Positions 1-5,511 of a stretch of 5,899 nucleotides of DNA are shown here, piece by piece (position 1 is the first letter of the stretch; the number at the start of each line of letters is the position of its first letter). The notes below the pieces were generated by a model that saw nothing but the letters and a program-made list of their open reading frames with translations, had not been told where the DNA came from and searched no databases. This stretch comes from Chitinispirillaceae bacterium (lineage in GTDB: Bacteria > Fibrobacterota > Chitinivibrionia > Chitinivibrionales > Chitinispirillaceae), in NCBI GenBank assembly GCA_016926315.1, contig JAFGOU010000331.1:1-5899 (forward strand), written 5' to 3'. The position numbers and the translations under genes are program-made.

Positions 1-54
1 CCCCTGCCGCGCGCTTTCCCGCCACAGCGCTGCCTGTTTTCCCTTCCCGAACCT

Positions 55-74
55 CTGTTTTAAAATGTAAACAG
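55..74. promoter_or_regulatory. Operator-like inverted repeat upstream of the GH88 gene
   Basis: CTGTTT (55-60) and AAACAG (69-74) form a perfect 6-bp inverted repeat with an 8-nt AT-rich centre, about 100 nt upstream of the hydrolase start. The centre contains TAAAAT (61-66), which could serve as a -10 element, but there is no good -35 at the right distance. A repressor site over a promoter is plausible for a carbohydrate-utilisation gene, but that is inference and the repeat is short enough to be chance. Confidence 0.22.
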
Positions 75-171
75 TTTCCGCACGATGGTGCCGCAATAAC
101 GCCGGCGGTGGATTATTTTAAGGTCATGGGTCCAGAACGCAGCTCTTCGCCTCAACGCCCGGAACGCTGAA

Positions 172-1563
172 ATGACCATTTCTCGAAACACCCTCTTGCT
201 GCCGCTGATTCTAATGGGATTGCTGGGCGATATCTGCTCCGCCTCACCGATTCCGACCGCGACGCTTGATTCGATCTGGAGCTTTTCGCTTGCCCGCCTG
301 CGGACAACCATGACCCAGCTCCAGAATGCCACAACCACCTTTCCCCGGCGTGCTCCGCAAACCGGAGCGGTCTGGCAGACCGTCGGCCCCGGCGACTGGG
401 TAAGCGGCTTTTATCCCGGCTGCCTCTGGTACGCCTACGAAAAAACCGGGGACACCCTGTTCCGCTACAACGCACGGCGCTGGACCGAGGCGCTCTACGG
501 CCAGCGCACCAATACCGGCACGCACGACGTGGGATTCATGCTGTTCTGCAGCTACGGCAACGGCTACCGCCTGCTTAGAACCGCTTCCTATCTGCCGGTC
601 ATTCATACCGCCTCCCAGTCCCTGTCAACGCGCTATATAACACTCGCCGGCATCATCGACTCCTGGTCATTCGCGCCGTTCGATACGGGCTGGGAGGCGA
701 TCATCGACAACATGATGAACCTTGAGCTCCTGTTCTGGTCCGCGGCAAACGGCGGCACTACCACCCACCGTACCATGGCAACGAGTCATGCGGAAAAAAG
801 CATGACCAACCATTTCCGGCCCGACAGCTCGACCCATCATGTCGTCAGGTACAGCCAGGACAACGGCGCCATGATCCGCCAGGAGACGCGTCAGGGGTAT
901 TCCAACGCCTCGTGCTGGGCGCGCGGCCAGGCGTGGGCGGTATACGGATTCACCATGGCGTACCGGTTCACCCGCGACGCGCGGTTTCTTGCAACCGCGC
1001 GTAAGGCCGCGGACTACTACCTGCGCCGCCTTCCGGCCGACCGGGTGCCGTTCTGGGACTTTGACGCTCCCGGCATTCCTGCCGATTCGGTGCCGCGTGA
1101 CGCGTCGTCTTCGGCGATCGTTGCATCGGCCCTTCTCGAGCTCGCCACCTTTACCGGCGCGCCCGACTCGGCGCGGTATCGCGATTCGGCCGTGTCACTC
1201 ATCCGTGGCCTCTGGGCGCCGAAATACCGCGGCCTTTCGACCCAGGCAAGCATCCTTAACCACTCCACCGGCAGCAGGAAAGAGGGCCACGACGTCGACA
1301 TGGGGATCATCTATGCCGATTACTACTTCCTCGAAGCGCTTGTCAGGTACGAAAAACTGGCGGGAAATACGGCGGTCGGTCCCTACCGGGTGACCCGGAG
1401 CGACCAAATCGGGCGGCAGATGATTGTTCAGGAAACGTTTGACCTGCTGGGAAGAAATCTCCCCCTTGCCGCGGTCAGGAAACCGGGCGGGGTCATTATC
1501 CGGCATTCGGCGACCCGTTCGGTTGCAGAGCCGCCGGTTACTATTATTCCCTTTGCGCGATAA
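172..1563 (+). CDS. Secreted GH88-family unsaturated uronyl (glucuronyl) hydrolase
   Basis: This 463-residue protein has the hallmarks of glycoside hydrolase family 88. The family removes the 4,5-unsaturated uronic acid left at the non-reducing end of oligosaccharides by polysaccharide lyases, through hydration of the double bond. Residues 1-24 are a signal peptide. Visible motifs are DWVSGFYPG (75-83), HDVGF (118-122) with Asp119 matching the first catalytic Asp, and IIDNMMNL (177-184) with Asp179 matching the second. His222/223, Gln241, Trp249, Arg251 and Trp255 (QGYSNASCWARGQAW) match substrate-binding residues of Bacillus UGL. DFDAP (296-300), RDASSSAI and YADYYFLEAL follow. A C-terminal extension from about residue 405 contains FDLLGR (423-428) and GGVIIR (439-444), resembling a type IX-style sorting domain. 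The start is preceded by a weak GGAA 7 nt upstream. No lyase or transporter lies nearby, so the substrate cannot be named. Confidence 0.93.
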   Translation: MTISRNTLLLPLILMGLLGDICSASPIPTATLDSIWSFSLARLRTTMTQLQNATTTFPRRAPQTGAVWQTVGPGDWVSGFYPGCLWYAYEKTGDTLFRYNARRWTEALYGQRTNTGTHDVGFMLFCSYGNGYRLLRTASYLPVIHTASQSLSTRYITLAGIIDSWSFAPFDTGWEAIIDNMMNLELLFWSAANGGTTTHRTMATSHAEKSMTNHFRPDSSTHHVVRYSQDNGAMIRQETRQGYSNASCWARGQAWAVYGFTMAYRFTRDARFLATARKAADYYLRRLPADRVPFWDFDAPGIPADSVPRDASSSAIVASALLELATFTGAPDSARYRDSAVSLIRGLWAPKYRGLSTQASILNHSTGSRKEGHDVDMGIIYADYYFLEALVRYEKLAGNTAVGPYRVTRSDQIGRQMIVQETFDLLGRNLPLAAVRKPGGVIIRHSATRSVAEPPVTIIPFAR

Positions 1564-1568
1564 TCCGG

Positions 1569-1601
1569 CGGCAACGCAATTCAGCATTTCAAGGCGTGCC
1601 G
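1569..1601. terminator. Possible bidirectional hairpin between convergent genes
   Basis: The 44-nt gap between the stops of the GH88 gene and the STAS gene contains an imperfect stem. CGGCA-CGC (1569-1577, one A bulged) pairs with GCGTGCCG (1594-1601) around a 16-nt loop. Neither strand has a T-run after it, so an intrinsic terminator is only suggested by position. Confidence 0.25.
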
Positions 1602-1607
1602 GACGTC

Positions 1608-1973
1608 TCAGGCTGGCCCTTCCTTTTCACTCATTTCCAGGTCATAGATCACGGTGAATATCCTGAACAGGTTCGTGCAGTCGAACAGGCGGTTCATGTA
1701 TGACGTCTGGTTGCGGTTGGTATTGTAGAACAGCAGACGCCGTCCCGCCCGCTCCATGACGGAGTTGTGGAAAACAAGGACGCCAAGGCCATGGCTGTCG
1801 AGGAACTGAATCGCGCTGATATCGATAACCACCGTACCCTTTGACGAACGGCACACTTTCCTGATCGTATCCGAAAGCGTTTTCGTTCCCGGTCGTTCCG
1901 CGTCGTCCACGCGACCCATCACCTGCACGACGGGAACCGTGCGGTAACGGCTGATCGTAACCGACATGGACAT
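1608..1973 (-). CDS. STAS-domain protein, anti-sigma-factor-antagonist type (SpoIIAA/RsbV-like)
   Basis: The 121-residue product is a single STAS domain. Proteins of this type bind or release an anti-sigma-factor kinase according to phosphorylation of one serine, in the cytoplasm. The core VVIDISAIQFLDSHGLGVLV (48-67) matches the SpoIIAA segment around its phosphorylated Ser58; the equivalent here is Ser60. The usual second Ser or Gly is His61. The end, RLFDCTNLFRIFTV (95-108), matches the last helix and strand of SpoIIAA. The ATG at 1973 is chosen because GGAGG lies 6 nt upstream. An in-frame ATG at 2009 falls inside the predicted -10 box and so cannot be used from that promoter. A second ATG two codons in (1967) is possible. 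No HPK-type kinase or PP2C phosphatase is in the window, so its partner and output are unknown. It converges on the GH88 gene and is transcribed alone. Confidence 0.88.
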   Translation of the reverse strand: MSMSVTISRYRTVPVVQVMGRVDDAERPGTKTLSDTIRKVCRSSKGTVVIDISAIQFLDSHGLGVLVFHNSVMERAGRRLLFYNTNRNQTSYMNRLFDCTNLFRIFTVIYDLEMSEKEGPA

Positions 1974-1979
1974 GGGGAA

Positions 1980-1984
1980 CCTCC
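1980..1984 (-). promoter_or_regulatory. Ribosome binding site fixing the STAS start
   Basis: On the minus strand GGAGG is followed by 6 nt and then ATG at 1973. This selects that start over the in-frame ATG at 2009, which has no comparable site. Confidence 0.8.
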
Positions 1985-2004
1985 AGGCTGCTGCTTCATA
2001 AACA

Positions 2005-2034
2005 ATCATAGAATACCGGCATGTTCCGGGTCAA
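2005..2034 (-). promoter_or_regulatory. Sigma-70-type promoter of the STAS gene
   Basis: On the minus strand TTGACC (2034-2029, 5 of 6 to consensus) and TATGAT (2010-2005, 5 of 6) are separated by 18 bp. Transcription would start near 1998, giving a leader of about 25 nt that just contains the ribosome binding site. The match is by eye. Confidence 0.6.
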
Positions 2035-2041
2035 TACCGGC
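2012..2041. repeat. Direct repeat AATACCGGC overlapping the STAS promoter
   Basis: AATACCGGC occurs at 2012-2020, inside the promoter spacer, and again at 2033-2041, at the edge of the -35. The copies are 21 bp apart, two turns of the helix, so a regulator could bind both on one DNA face. A looser copy, AATGCCGGC, is at 2067-2075. The regulatory role is inferred. Confidence 0.4.
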
Positions 2042-2070
2042 GGCAGGATCATGCCGACTGACGGGTAATG

Positions 2071-2085
2071 CCGGCGCTGCGCCGG
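2071..2085. other. Short GC-rich hairpin in the divergent intergenic region
   Basis: CCGGCG-CTG-CGCCGG forms a 6-bp stem with a 3-nt loop. It lies between two divergently transcribed genes, downstream of neither. A weak A-run follows on the plus strand and no T-run. It may be an operator or chance GC-rich symmetry. The rest of 1985-2235 holds the STAS promoter, a possible -10 (TATACT, 2124-2129) and a very short reading frame at 2153. Confidence 0.3.
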
Positions 2086-2152
2086 ACGGAAAAAATCTTC
2101 TGGCTTTTTATGCCCGTAATAGCTATACTATAAAATGTGTAAATGGAGGAAC

Positions 2153-2176
2153 ATGCCTCTTCTTGAACGACCGTAA
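2153..2176 (+). CDS. Possible 7-codon leader peptide (MPLLERP)
   Basis: GGAGGA at 2145-2150 precedes an ATG at 2153 that opens a 7-codon frame ending in TAA at 2174-2176. It sits 69 nt upstream of the lipoprotein gene start and 24 nt after a -10-like TATACT (2124-2129). The Shine-Dalgarno is strong, but its spacing to the ATG is short (3 nt after GGAGG). No run of one amino acid suggests classical attenuation. It may be chance. Confidence 0.2.
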   Translation: MPLLERP

Positions 2177-2245
2177 CGTACAAGATACAGAGCCGATCTA
2201 CCCGTTTGTTTTTACCATATCATTCACTTTCATAAGGGAGGAGTA

Positions 2246-2851
2246 ATGCCTTTTTTCTTCGGAGTCCGGAACGTTCTCGTTGTCGCGTGCATCTTCGCCG
2301 TTGGCATGTTCAGTTGTCAAAAAGAGCCGGCATCCGCAGTCGTTACCGTGGATATGAATGCGCTTATTGGAAAATGGATAACGGTTAAATACATCTATCA
2401 ATGGGATATTCCCGACGAAAGCGGCGGCCGGGATAAGGGAAGCGAATCGGAGAACGTCACCGATACGAGTGAACTGACCGACATCAGTCAAAACCTGGTC
2501 AGCTGGTATAACTATGACGAAGGGAACTGTTATGACACTTCCTTTGCATCGTTTACCCTATCGGGGAATCAACTGATCGGCGATGAATTTAACGGGCAGG
2601 AAACCGATGATGACGGATCGTTCTCCTGGTCGACCACGGTTTCGTTTGCCGGGAATCAACTTGTCGCAACCCTGTTCTATTCCGGCACCACTTCCGACGG
2701 CAAGTCCGGGTGGGAAAAAATGTCTGTTTGCATGAACCCTTATTCCGGAACCATACCTCCGCCACAGTGGCCAGGCGTGATTTGTTCGTGGGGACTTTCA
2801 AAAAAGGTCCAACCCAAAAAACATCTGCCGAATCTGCGCTGGGTCCGCTGA
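2246..2851 (+). CDS. Small predicted lipoprotein of unknown function
   Basis: The 201-residue product starts at an ATG with a strong ribosome binding site (GGAGG, 4 nt spacing). Residues 8-24 form a lipoprotein-type signal: a charged R8, a hydrophobic stretch and FSC with Cys24 as the likely lipidated residue. The lipobox (MFSC) is imperfect. The mature part is acidic between 55 and 80, then alternates strand-like segments (SFTLSGNQLI, VSFAGNQLVATLFYSG). The opening LIGKWITVKYIY (40-51) resembles the first strand of lipocalin-like lipoproteins, so a small envelope beta-sandwich or barrel is possible. I do not recognise the family. The last 25 residues (177-201) change character to Lys/Arg/Trp-rich, after the PPPQWP motif. 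Two six-A runs (2800-2805 and 2815-2820) lie in that tail, so a frameshift or sequencing error is possible. It ends in a convergent region shared with the next gene. Confidence 0.75.
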   Translation: MPFFFGVRNVLVVACIFAVGMFSCQKEPASAVVTVDMNALIGKWITVKYIYQWDIPDESGGRDKGSESENVTDTSELTDISQNLVSWYNYDEGNCYDTSFASFTLSGNQLIGDEFNGQETDDDGSFSWSTTVSFAGNQLVATLFYSGTTSDGKSGWEKMSVCMNPYSGTIPPPQWPGVICSWGLSKKVQPKKHLPNLRWVR

Positions 2852-2914
2852 CAGGGACAGCGGCAATTATTCCCGGGCGCCGGGATTGGATGGCGGACAT
2901 TGCCTCCGCCATCC
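2845..2914. terminator. Cluster of three hairpins between convergent genes
   Basis: Three perfect stems follow one another. CCGCTG/CAGCGG lies at 2845-2850 and 2858-2863. TCCCGG/CCGGGA lies at 2871-2876 and 2880-2885. A 10-bp stem GGATGGCGGA/TCCGCCATCC lies at 2888-2897 and 2905-2914, with a 7-nt loop. They span the stop of the lipoprotein gene and end 13 nt before the stop of the outer-membrane gene on the other strand. No T-run follows on either strand, so they are better read as RNA 3'-end structures serving both genes than as classical intrinsic terminators. Confidence 0.45.
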
Positions 2915-2927
2915 GGTGGTATTGCGG

Positions 2928-3581
2928 TTACAGGTTATAGCGCAGTCCGAAAAGGATGCCGGACAAACCGATTGATACCACGGCGTCATCGTTTTTTTCC
3001 AGCGTTACCGCATCTATTCCCTGCGTTTCGGCTCGTTTTGATTTTGGGACAAACTTTATAAAAAGGCCATAATTTGAAAAAAGTTCGACATTATCGCTCA
3101 GTTTTACCGAAGGCTCCAACCCGCCGAAAATCGAATTGAACGCGCAAAAATAATATTTAAACTTTTGTTCGTCTGAGTTGAAGTCATAGTACGGTGCTCC
3201 ATTTTTGACAAATGTCATTGAGTACCGCGGCAGAAAAGAAAGCGCCGCCTTATCTCCCTCCAAAAGTTTAAGGCGCAGCCCTATCGTTGCCCCGAAATTA
3301 AGATAGTGCGGCGACGCGTACTGATCGATCGAATCGATGGATTTTACTTCGCTCGTAGAGCCGAAGCCGAACAGCGCATCCAGCCCGACCGTTCCGAGAT
3401 CAAACCGCCCGCCGATTCTGGTTCCAAGGTTGTCGGGGCCTTGTTGGTACATTGAAGACATGGATAAAATTTCTCCATAATTAAGCACCCCGATTTCCGC
3501 CTGAATGCCGACCCCGGCAAAGGATAATGAGGATGCCAGAGCGACCATCGCCGTACCGCGGCAAAAAAGAGAATGAATCAT
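2928..3581 (-). CDS. Predicted outer membrane beta-barrel protein, function unknown
   Basis: The 217-residue product begins with a signal peptide (residues 1-22, likely cut after SFA). The mature chain alternates amphipathic strands: about 55-74, 93-107 (YLNFGATIGLRLKLL), 111-125, 143-162, 165-178 and 200-217. The last segment, VVSIGLSGILFGLRYNL, looks like the closing strand of an outer membrane barrel, although it ends in Leu rather than the more common Phe. The size fits an 8-strand barrel. No enzyme or transport motif is visible. The ATG at 3581 is chosen because GAGG (3587-3590) lies 5 nt upstream and the signal peptide begins there; an in-frame ATG 11 codons earlier (3614) has neither. 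It is transcribed alone from the promoter at 3696-3723. A porin-like or adhesion-type role cannot be told apart from sequence. Confidence 0.75.
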   Translation of the reverse strand: MIHSLFCRGTAMVALASSLSFAGVGIQAEIGVLNYGEILSMSSMYQQGPDNLGTRIGGRFDLGTVGLDALFGFGSTSEVKSIDSIDQYASPHYLNFGATIGLRLKLLEGDKAALSFLPRYSMTFVKNGAPYYDFNSDEQKFKYYFCAFNSIFGGLEPSVKLSDNVELFSNYGLFIKFVPKSKRAETQGIDAVTLEKNDDAVVSIGLSGILFGLRYNL

Positions 3582-3584
3582 AAA

Positions 3585-3590
3585 CACCTC
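3585..3590 (-). promoter_or_regulatory. Ribosome binding site fixing the outer membrane protein start
   Basis: GAGGTG on the minus strand is placed so that GAGG ends 5 nt before the ATG at 3581. This supports that start over the upstream ATG at 3614. Confidence 0.7.
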
Positions 3591-3630
3591 GCCTGTGGAT
3601 AAGGGTGACAACAAAAAGGATCATGCTCGA

Positions 3631-3675
3631 CAACAGGGGGTTCCGTATTTTCTCAAACGCATCCATTCCCTGTTG
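3631..3675 (-). other. Stem in the 5' leader of the outer membrane protein gene
   Basis: CAACAGGG (3631-3638) and CCCTGTTG (3668-3675) form an 8-bp perfect inverted repeat around a 29-nt loop. It lies within the predicted transcript leader, ending 50 nt before the start codon. It might influence mRNA stability or translation, but long-loop stems of this size also arise by chance. Confidence 0.25.
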
Positions 3676-3695
3676 CCCCAAAACTGCTGTTATAA

Positions 3696-3723
3696 ATTAT
3701 TATGTTGCAGCATCAGGTGTCAA
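3696..3723 (-). promoter_or_regulatory. Sigma-70-type promoter of the outer membrane protein gene
   Basis: On the minus strand a perfect TTGACA -35 (3723-3718) is followed after 16 bp by AATAAT (3701-3696, 5 of 6 to consensus) in an AT-rich stretch. The start would be near 3689, giving a leader of about 105 nt. The 309-nt gap 3582-3890 otherwise contains only the leader stem and the palindrome at 3781-3796; I see no gene in it. Confidence 0.6.
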
Positions 3724-3775
3724 GCACGAAAACGGCGTCAGAAAGGGGGAAAATACGCGGCGTTTATCAGTGACC

Positions 3776-3799
3776 GGTTACAAAAGAATTCTTTTGACC
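3776..3799. repeat. 16-bp perfect palindrome with flanking arms
   Basis: CAAAAGAATTCTTTTG (3781-3796) is a perfect palindrome. GGT (3776-3778) and ACC (3797-3799) extend it past a 2-nt bulge. It lies 92 nt beyond the stop of the DUF5683-like gene and about 100 bp upstream of the predicted start of outer membrane gene transcription. It could be a regulator site for the latter or a weak 3'-end hairpin for the former. Confidence 0.35.
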
Positions 3800-3890
3800 T
3801 TTTATGCCGCGCCCACCGGATGAATCGTCTCCTTTGCCATTCCTTCCACCATGCCGCCGGGATTGCATTCGAACTTCCGCACCCTTCTTT

Positions 3891-4475
3891 TCAGAAATTC
3901 AATCGCACTCCAACCTCATTCCTTGCCGTCCCCGGCGAGCAATACAGTGAAGGCGCAACCGGTCCGCTGGCCACGAGTTTTCGGTTGAACCGGTTGGCGC
4001 CCTTGTAGGAGTCGATGAGGCCGAAGACGTAGGAGGCGGCGCCGATAAGTACCGCTGACCCAAGCGCCACTTTCTCCGAAGTGGCCAAGCCCACCTGATT
4101 ATCAGGATCCCGCATCATATACACGGCCCGGTTCAGGCCGGTCGGTCTCCCCTCCTTGTCGAGCTCCTCGAAAAAGAGGGTATCGGTGTTAATTCGGATC
4201 CATTTATATAAAAGCAACTCGGAGACAAGCAACCCTCCCCAGAAACCGGCGCCCGTGGCGATTCCGCGGAGGTATTCCTTGTTGTAAATTTGCCCGGTGC
4301 CGGGAATCGTTGCGGAAAAAAACAGCGACGCCAGCGGATCCTTCGGCATGGCGCTGTAATTATACACCGCGACTTTTGGCTGAAGCACCACGGTGTTCTC
4401 CGGTTGTTCGGCAGAGAGCGCCGGGAAAGCGGAAACGATCATCACGACAATGCATGCCATCGCTCTTTTAATCAT
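3891..4475 (-). CDS. DUF5683-like membrane-associated envelope protein
   Basis: The 194-residue product has a signal peptide (1-22, ending ALSA) and two further hydrophobic segments (about 71-91 and 135-153). The segment SLFFSATIPGTGQIYNKEYLRGI (50-72) is the pattern 'S..PG.GQ.YN..Y.KG' that marks DUF5683-type proteins, common in Bacteroidota and relatives. FGLIDSYKGANRFNRKL (151-167) matches their second conserved stretch around 'DAY..A...N'. The family's biochemical role is unknown to me; related proteins are annotated only as membrane or envelope proteins. The end, VGVRLNF, resembles a final outer-membrane strand. The gene starts 9 nt after the stop of the upstream lipoprotein gene, and its AAGGA ribosome binding site touches that stop. 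The two are therefore one operon and probably translationally coupled. A function together with that lipoprotein is inferred. Confidence 0.8.
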   Translation of the reverse strand: MIKRAMACIVVMIVSAFPALSAEQPENTVVLQPKVAVYNYSAMPKDPLASLFFSATIPGTGQIYNKEYLRGIATGAGFWGGLLVSELLLYKWIRINTDTLFFEELDKEGRPTGLNRAVYMMRDPDNQVGLATSEKVALGSAVLIGAASYVFGLIDSYKGANRFNRKLVASGPVAPSLYCSPGTARNEVGVRLNF

Positions 4476-4484
4476 ACCGTTCCT

Positions 4485-5501
4485 TTACAGGTTTTCCGTA
4501 TCTATCACATCCCCATCCTCATTATAATAGGTTGCCTTGCCGATCCTGGTTTTTTCGTTGTACTCAAACGTCACCAGGGTCTGCCCGTCCGGTCCGCCCT
4601 TCTGTATGGTGCCTGTCCGGTAGTAGGAAGGGAAGAAGTGAATGGTGAAGTAAAGCGGGTCGCCGGTTTTTCGTTCAAGGAAAAAGTTGATGACCCCCTC
4701 ATTGTCCTGGTAGCGCTCGTACGGTTTGCCGGCGTCAACCGTATTTTTGTGAATGACCTGCATGGTGAAATCGAAACTGGCCGGTTCGCCGTCGTGGATG
4801 CGGCCGGTATGAGCGTCATAAAAATGGCCTTCACCGTACTGGACATGCGCGGCATCGTCAAGAGAGTCGAGATAGAATGCTGCCGTATCGCCGCGGCCCT
4901 GCGACTGGAGATCGCTGATGTTTTTGCCCCATGCGGTGATAAGACCGGGCGTGAGGTCCTTGGTGTCGGGTGTAAGGAAGGAGATCTTGACCCGAATCGT
5001 GTCCGTAACCTCGCTCCAGGATTTGTATTCGCGTCCGGCCATTTCAAAGGAGATGATGCCGGTGATTTTCGCGGTGTCGATGCTCCCGAGCGTGGGAACG
5101 CCGTCGTAGGTAAATTTCACTTCACCGCGGCCTGTCACCTTCTTAAAAACATCCTCTTCGCTCGGCTTGTTCGCCACCTCTTCCCAATAGCAGTAAACGC
5201 CGTTGCCGCTATCGGCGATACCGTGCGCCTTGAGCCAGGACGGATCAGCAAGCGCTTCGGTATCCCCGGCGCTTTTCGCAAGCCGTTTCGCCATTGCCTG
5301 CGCCGTGGCAACGGTAGCCTTGCTCCCGGTTTTGCTGGATTGCTCGTCATTCATCTGGGATGGCTTCTGGAGCGCCTTGCCAAGATGGGCAAAGATTTTA
5401 AGACCGCTCTCACCCGGGCCGAATGGGTTGATTCCGCAACTGGAGAGGAGCAGGCCCGAGCAGATCGCAGCGAGAGAGGTCAGTCGAAAACCTTTTTTCA
5501 T
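4485..5501 (-). CDS. Large predicted lipoprotein of unknown function
   Basis: The 338-residue product has a textbook lipoprotein signal: MKK, a hydrophobic core and LSSC, with Cys22 as the lipidated residue. The flanking residues GINPFG carry no Asp at +2. A linker of about 30-80 (Gln/Ser/Lys/Ala-rich, partly helical) precedes a mixed region with strand-like stretches (GEVKFTYDG, KITGIISFEM, TIRVKISFL, FDFTMQVI, LYFTIHFF). The end (about 296-338) has the pattern 'G.I.KGGPDGQTLVTFEYNE...GKATYYNEDGDVI', which resembles short repeats of exposed envelope proteins. I do not recognise a family. The ATG at 5501 is chosen for its AGGAGG site and the signal sequence; an in-frame ATG 42 codons earlier has neither. 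It is the first gene of an operon with the DUF5683-like gene. A long opposite-strand frame exists here but lacks any signal or family match. Confidence 0.82.
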   Translation of the reverse strand: MKKGFRLTSLAAICSGLLLSSCGINPFGPGESGLKIFAHLGKALQKPSQMNDEQSSKTGSKATVATAQAMAKRLAKSAGDTEALADPSWLKAHGIADSGNGVYCYWEEVANKPSEEDVFKKVTGRGEVKFTYDGVPTLGSIDTAKITGIISFEMAGREYKSWSEVTDTIRVKISFLTPDTKDLTPGLITAWGKNISDLQSQGRGDTAAFYLDSLDDAAHVQYGEGHFYDAHTGRIHDGEPASFDFTMQVIHKNTVDAGKPYERYQDNEGVINFFLERKTGDPLYFTIHFFPSYYRTGTIQKGGPDGQTLVTFEYNEKTRIGKATYYNEDGDVIDTENL

Positions 5502-5505
5502 AGAT

Positions 5506-5511
5506 CCTCCT
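5506..5511 (-). promoter_or_regulatory. Ribosome binding site fixing the lipoprotein start
   Basis: AGGAGG on the minus strand lies 4 nt before the ATG at 5501. It places the start directly before the MKK signal peptide and excludes a 42-residue upstream extension. Confidence 0.85.

Noticed and set aside
3..170. Open plus-strand frame running from the window edge to a stop just before the GH88 start
   Set aside because: It is only about 55 codons in GC-rich sequence, has a Pro/Arg/Ser-rich product with no recognisable motif, and has no visible beginning. It could be the end of an upstream gene, but nothing supports that.
1974..2009. N-terminal extension of the STAS protein to the ATG at 2009
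   Set aside because: That ATG overlaps the predicted -10 box and lies upstream of the expected transcript start. GGAGG sits at the proper distance from the ATG at 1973.
2710..2940. Frameshifted continuation of the lipoprotein in another plus-strand frame
   Set aside because: The alternative frame runs through three perfect hairpins and into the end of the convergent gene, and its product does not resemble a lipoprotein end. A frameshift in the tail cannot be excluded but this frame is not a convincing continuation.
3595..4008. 137-residue plus-strand open frame over the gap and the end of the DUF5683-like gene
   Set aside because: The product is Cys/His/Arg-rich and low in recognisable structure. 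There is no good ribosome binding site, and it overlaps a promoter and a supported gene.
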